The position numbers were made by a program, and so were the translations under genes. DNA of 64,000 bases from Psococerastis gibbosa. Taxonomy: Eukaryota > Arthropoda > Insecta > Psocodea > Psocidae. Location of the stretch: NCBI GenBank assembly GCA_963971405.1, contig OZ020489.1, forward strand, positions 12,152,001 to 12,216,000. Direction: 5' to 3'. Shown in pieces: positions 62,685-64,000 of this stretch. Below the pieces are notes generated by a model that was not told the DNA's origin, searched no databases, and was given only the letters and a program-made list of their open reading frames with translations. Numbering within the stretch: the first letter of the stretch is position 1; each line of letters begins with the position of its first letter.

Positions 62685-64000
62685 ATTGAGCAATTGCTCC
62701 TTCGTGTTCATCGGTGTAAATGAAGCTTAAAAAAATTCATACGGCAAGAATACGAAAAATAGCTAATTACTTATTTTATTTTTTTTTAAAGGTTTTAAAA
62801 AGATATAGGTGTCTTAATTTTGCTTATTTTGGCTCACTGTACTGTATCTAACATTAGGCAATTGCTCCAGCGTGTTCATCGGTGTAAATGTAGCTACAAA
62901 AAATTCATTCGACAAGAATACGAAAAATAGCTATATACTTATTTTTTTTTTTAAAGGTCTTGATATGATATGAGTGTCTTAATTTTGCTTATTTTGGCTC
63001 ACTGTATTGTACTTAACATTGAGCAATTGCTCCTGCGTGTTCATCGGTGTAAATGTAGCTAAAAAAAATTCATTCGTCAAGAATAAGAAAAATAGCTATT
63101 TACTTATTTTATTTTTTTTAAAGGTTTTAAAAAGATATTGGTGTCTTAATTTTGCTTATTTTGGCTCATTGTATTGTACTTAACATTGAGCAATTGCTCC
63201 TGCGTGTTCATCGGTGTAAATATAGCTTAAAAAAATTCATACGGCAAGAATACGAAAAATAGCTAATTACTTATTTTATTTTTTTTAAAGGTTTTAAAAA
63301 GATATAGGTGTCTTAATTTTGCTTATTTTGGCTCATTGTATTGTATCTAACATTAGGCAATTGCTCCAGCGTGTTCATCGGTGTAAATGTAGCTACAAAA
63401 AAGTCATTCGACAAGAATTCGAAAAATAGCTATATACTTATTTTTTTTTAAAGGTCTTGATATGATATGAGTGTCTTAATTTTGCTTATTTTGGCTCATT
63501 GTATTGTACTTAACATTGAGCAATTGCTCCTGCGTGTTCATCGGTGTAAATGTAGCTAAAAAAAATTCATTCGACAAGAATAAGAAAAATAGCTATTTAC
63601 TTATTTTATTTTTTTTAAAGGTTTTAAAAAGATATTGGTGTCTTAATTTTGCTTATTTTGGCTCATTGTATTGTACTTAACATTGAGCAATTGCTCCTGC
63701 GTGTTCATCGGTGTAAATATAGCTTAAAAAAATTCATACGGCAAGAATACGAAAAATAGCTAATTACTTATTTTATTTTTTTTAAAGGTTTTAAAAAGAT
63801 ATAGGTGTCTTAATTTTGCTTATTTTGGCTCATTGTATTGTATCTAACATTAGGCAATTGCTCCAGCGTGTTCATCGGTGTAAATGTAGCTACAAAAAAT
63901 TCATTCGACAAGAATTCGAAAAATAGCTATATACTTATTTTTTTTTTTAAAGGTCTTGATATGATATGAGTGTCTTAATTTTGCTTATTTTGGCTCATTG

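Larger units (their letters stand above)
1..64000 (+). repeat. Satellite DNA array, ~166-bp monomer, higher-order repeats
   Basis: The whole window consists of head-to-tail copies of one monomer. Successive copies of the landmark ATTGAGCAATTG (or ATTAGGCAATTG) recur every 163-168 bp from the first line to the last, always on the + strand. Each copy carries, in order, a CAATTG-centred dyad, the box GCGTGTTCATCGGTGTAAAT, a class-specific A-rich stretch ending in an AGCT-centred dyad, a T-tract of about 8-14 bases, a GGTTTTAAAAAGATATAGGTG-type or GGTCTTGATATGATATGAG-type segment, and a conserved TTTTGCTTATTTTGGCTCA-type box. One copy has 45 G/C in about 166 bases. There is no inserted element, inversion or unique spacer. 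The family is not one I recognise. Centromeric or heterochromatic location is inferred from HOR structure and monomer length. Confidence 0.98.
62189..64000 (+). repeat. D'-marked HOR copy, right end cut by window edge
   Basis: Starts as D'-F-C-F-C-A*-b-E-A-b-E and leaves the window shortly after an E monomer. After F it goes to C and A* instead of E-A-A-C-A*, so it is a shortened and re-joined form of the preceding unit. The E at about 63350 has AAAAAAGTCATTCG, a change also found in the E near 56539, which suggests its right part derives from the 56-kb segment. Confidence 0.8.

Noticed and set aside
1..64000. CRISPR array
   Set aside because: Repeats are contiguous 166-bp units with no unique spacers and no adjacent cas genes; the conserved boxes recur once per monomer with the intervening DNA also repeated.
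1..64000. Transposon or retroelement array
   Set aside because: No transposase, reverse transcriptase or integrase coding, no terminal inverted or long terminal repeats, and no target-site duplications were seen. The dyads are internal to every monomer.
1..64000. Telomeric, rDNA, 5S or tRNA tandem arrays
   Set aside because: No short G-rich telomere motif, no conserved 5S internal control boxes, and no cloverleaf with anticodon arm or CCA-type pattern in the monomer.
1..64000. TATA-like and AT-rich motifs (GATATAGG, TTTTAAAA, TATATAC) as promoters, and T-tracts as terminators
   Set aside because: They recur in every copy of a 27% G+C repeat, so they have no specific support. Satellite transcription is possible but cannot be read from sequence.
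1..64000. Assembly artefact from collapsed or looped repeats
   Set aside because: Copies differ by ordered, nested substitutions, hybrids and single events such as the 44-bp duplication, which simple looping would not create. Local errors in copy number or T-tract length remain possible and would need read-depth checks.

Overview
The window is, from end to end, one uninterrupted head-to-tail tandem satellite array. The basic unit is an AT-rich monomer of about 163-168 bp (typically 166-167). I counted about 27% G+C in one representative copy, and roughly 385 copies fit the 64 kb. Every copy I read has the same orientation. I found no protein-coding gene, tRNA, rRNA, recognisable transposon, CRISPR array or unique-sequence island. 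All open reading frames over the array are repeat translations and are not annotated as genes.

The monomers fall into recurring classes set by a few diagnostic positions. I call them A, Q, D, B/b, F and C/E, plus two marked subtypes, D' (derived from D) and K (derived from C). The classes are arranged into higher-order repeats (HORs) whose copies share rare private mutations. Layout: 1-819, a more diverged block; 820-5971, mixed 3- and 4-monomer groups headed by class C; 5972-20780, HOR copies marked by K (spacings 1163, 2164, 3493, 4161 and 3828 bp = 7, 13, 21, 25 and 23 monomers); 20781-23585, transition; 23586-28567, D'-marked 17-mer and 13-mer; 28568-41036, a block rich in a nine-monomer motif C-F-C-Q-D-B-E-A-b; 41037-54002, a 19-mer and its longer derivatives; 54003-58367, a 26-mer; 58368-64000, young 11-mer and 12-mer copies running off the right edge.

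The organism is a eukaryote, most likely with a large centromeric or heterochromatic satellite block, but I do not recognise the satellite family and cannot name the species. HOR organisation, a chromatosome-sized monomer, a 12-bp perfect dyad in most monomers, and a long T-tract are typical of centromeric satellites. Centromere function is an inference and is not shown by sequence alone. CpG dinucleotides are not depleted, which mildly favours a lineage with little germline CpG methylation.

What stands out is the mechanism left in the sequence. HOR copies differ by whole modules ((F-C), (E-A-b), (Q-D-B-E and neighbours)). Hybrid monomers mark the joins where recombination removed or fused whole monomers. 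Derived marker mutations appear in a left-to-right order that suggests successive amplification waves.
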